DNA of 5,150 nucleotides from Myxococcales bacterium. Lineage in GTDB: Bacteria; Myxococcota; Polyangia; Polyangiales; Polyangiaceae. Each line of letters starts with the position of its first letter. The stretch's first letter is position 1. Both the position numbers and the translations under genes were made by a program. A model generated the notes under the pieces. The model had not been told where the DNA came from, made no database searches, and saw only the letters and a program-made list of their open reading frames with translations. Positions 4,972-5,150 of this stretch are shown here, piece after piece. Location of the stretch: positions 583 to 5,732 of the forward strand of contig PLXW01000159.1 of NCBI GenBank assembly GCA_003151595.1, read 5' to 3'.

Positions 4972-5111
4972 GCGCTGCTCACAATCGTCGATCCGCGGCT
5001 TACCTCCTCGGTCGGTCGCGGTCACGTAGCAGACTACGCTCCCTCGCCGAGCGGAGACCCTTCGGCGAATGCCGAAGCGTGCGCTCGCGGCTCGGCGATT
5101 GTGAGCAGCGC
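4972..5111. repeat. 140-bp element with 26-bp inverted arms and internal hairpins
   Basis: GCGCTGCTCACAATCG at 4972-4987 is perfectly inverted at 5096-5111. The pairing continues inward to 4997/5086 with 8 of 10 further matches, one of the two exceptions being G-T, so 24 of 26 positions are Watson-Crick. The 88-nt interior contains CGTAG/CTACG (5025-5029 with 5034-5038), enclosed by CTCGG/CCGAG (5007-5011 with 5047-5051), and a perfect CTTCGGC/GCCGAAG hairpin (5060-5066 with 5071-5077). Together this folds as a long stem closing a junction with two arms. It has no convincing reading frame. It could be a small non-autonomous repeat element of MITE or REP type, a structured RNA, or a regulatory hairpin upstream of ftsA; no flush target-site duplication is visible. 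The 50 bp between it and ftsA, and the 39 bp after it, hold nothing else apart from a promoter candidate. Confidence 0.75.
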
Positions 5112-5129
5112 TATCGCGATCGGGTGAGC

Positions 5130-5135
5130 TAGTGT
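5130..5135 (+). promoter_or_regulatory. Possible -10 box for a + strand gene beyond the window
   Basis: TAGTGT preceded by GC (GCTAGTGT) lies 15 bp from the right edge and matches the GCTANNNT form of the boxes at 559 and 2379. No start codon occurs in the remaining bases, so any gene it serves begins outside the window. It would be divergent from ftsA across the inverted-repeat element. No -35 is evident. Confidence 0.35.
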
Positions 5136-5150
5136 ACCCCGCCAGAATTA

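Noticed and set aside
4972..5111. CRISPR array, tRNA or signal recognition particle RNA in the repeat region
   Set aside because: There are only two inverted arms, no regular direct repeats and spacers, no cloverleaf with T-arm sequence, and no conserved SRP apical loop.
4216..5127. 303-codon + strand open frame opposite ftsA
   Set aside because: Antisense to a perfectly conserved ftsA, extremely Arg/Asp/His/Leu-biased, and it runs through the inverted-repeat element; an antisense artefact.

Overview
The window looks like chromosomal DNA from a high-GC member of the Myxococcota (former Deltaproteobacteria), possibly of the Polyangia/Sandaracinus type. The grounds are strong G/C preference at third codon positions in most genes, a myxobacterial-looking FtsA, an Asp/Pro-rich cysteine-rich lipoprotein of a kind common in these genomes, and several start codons lying almost directly behind a TANNNT box. 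The lineage is inferred from recognition, not from a database search.

Layout, left to right. Positions 1-540 hold the 3' part of a clpA-type unfoldase gene (+). After a 31-bp gap with a 12-bp palindrome and a -10-like box comes a compact type II toxin-antitoxin pair: a 60-residue antitoxin (572-754) and a RelE/ParE-family toxin (751-1044), overlapping by GTGA. Next is a secreted lipoprotein with two tandem 10-cysteine modules (1097-1741), whose stop codon overlaps the start of a 198-residue protein of unknown function (1741-2337). A second short + strand unit follows: a HugZ-like FMN-binding split-barrel protein (2391-2858) overlapping a four-helix membrane protein (2855-3268).

The + strand block converges at about 3270 on a - strand block: a small acidic protein of unknown function (3287-3574) and ftsA (3685-4920). 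The 18-bp convergent gap carries one copy of a 13-bp direct repeat. The 110-bp gap between the small protein and ftsA contains a 13-bp perfect inverted repeat and two G-quadruplex-type tracts on opposite strands. Upstream of ftsA is no ftsQ; instead there is a 140-bp element (4972-5111) bounded by 26-bp near-perfect inverted arms and containing two smaller hairpins, then a probable + strand promoter running off the window.

Functionally this is a mosaic: two housekeeping genes (clpA, ftsA) at the edges, with accessory genes between (toxin-antitoxin, cysteine-rich lipoprotein, unknowns). Four gene pairs or sites suggest translational coupling or leaderless initiation. No complete defence, secretion or biosynthetic system is visible. 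The most interesting unexplained items are the 140-bp inverted-repeat element, the stand-alone ftsA, the duplicated cysteine module with its coupled unknown gene, and the recurring TANNNT-6/7-nt-ATG arrangement.
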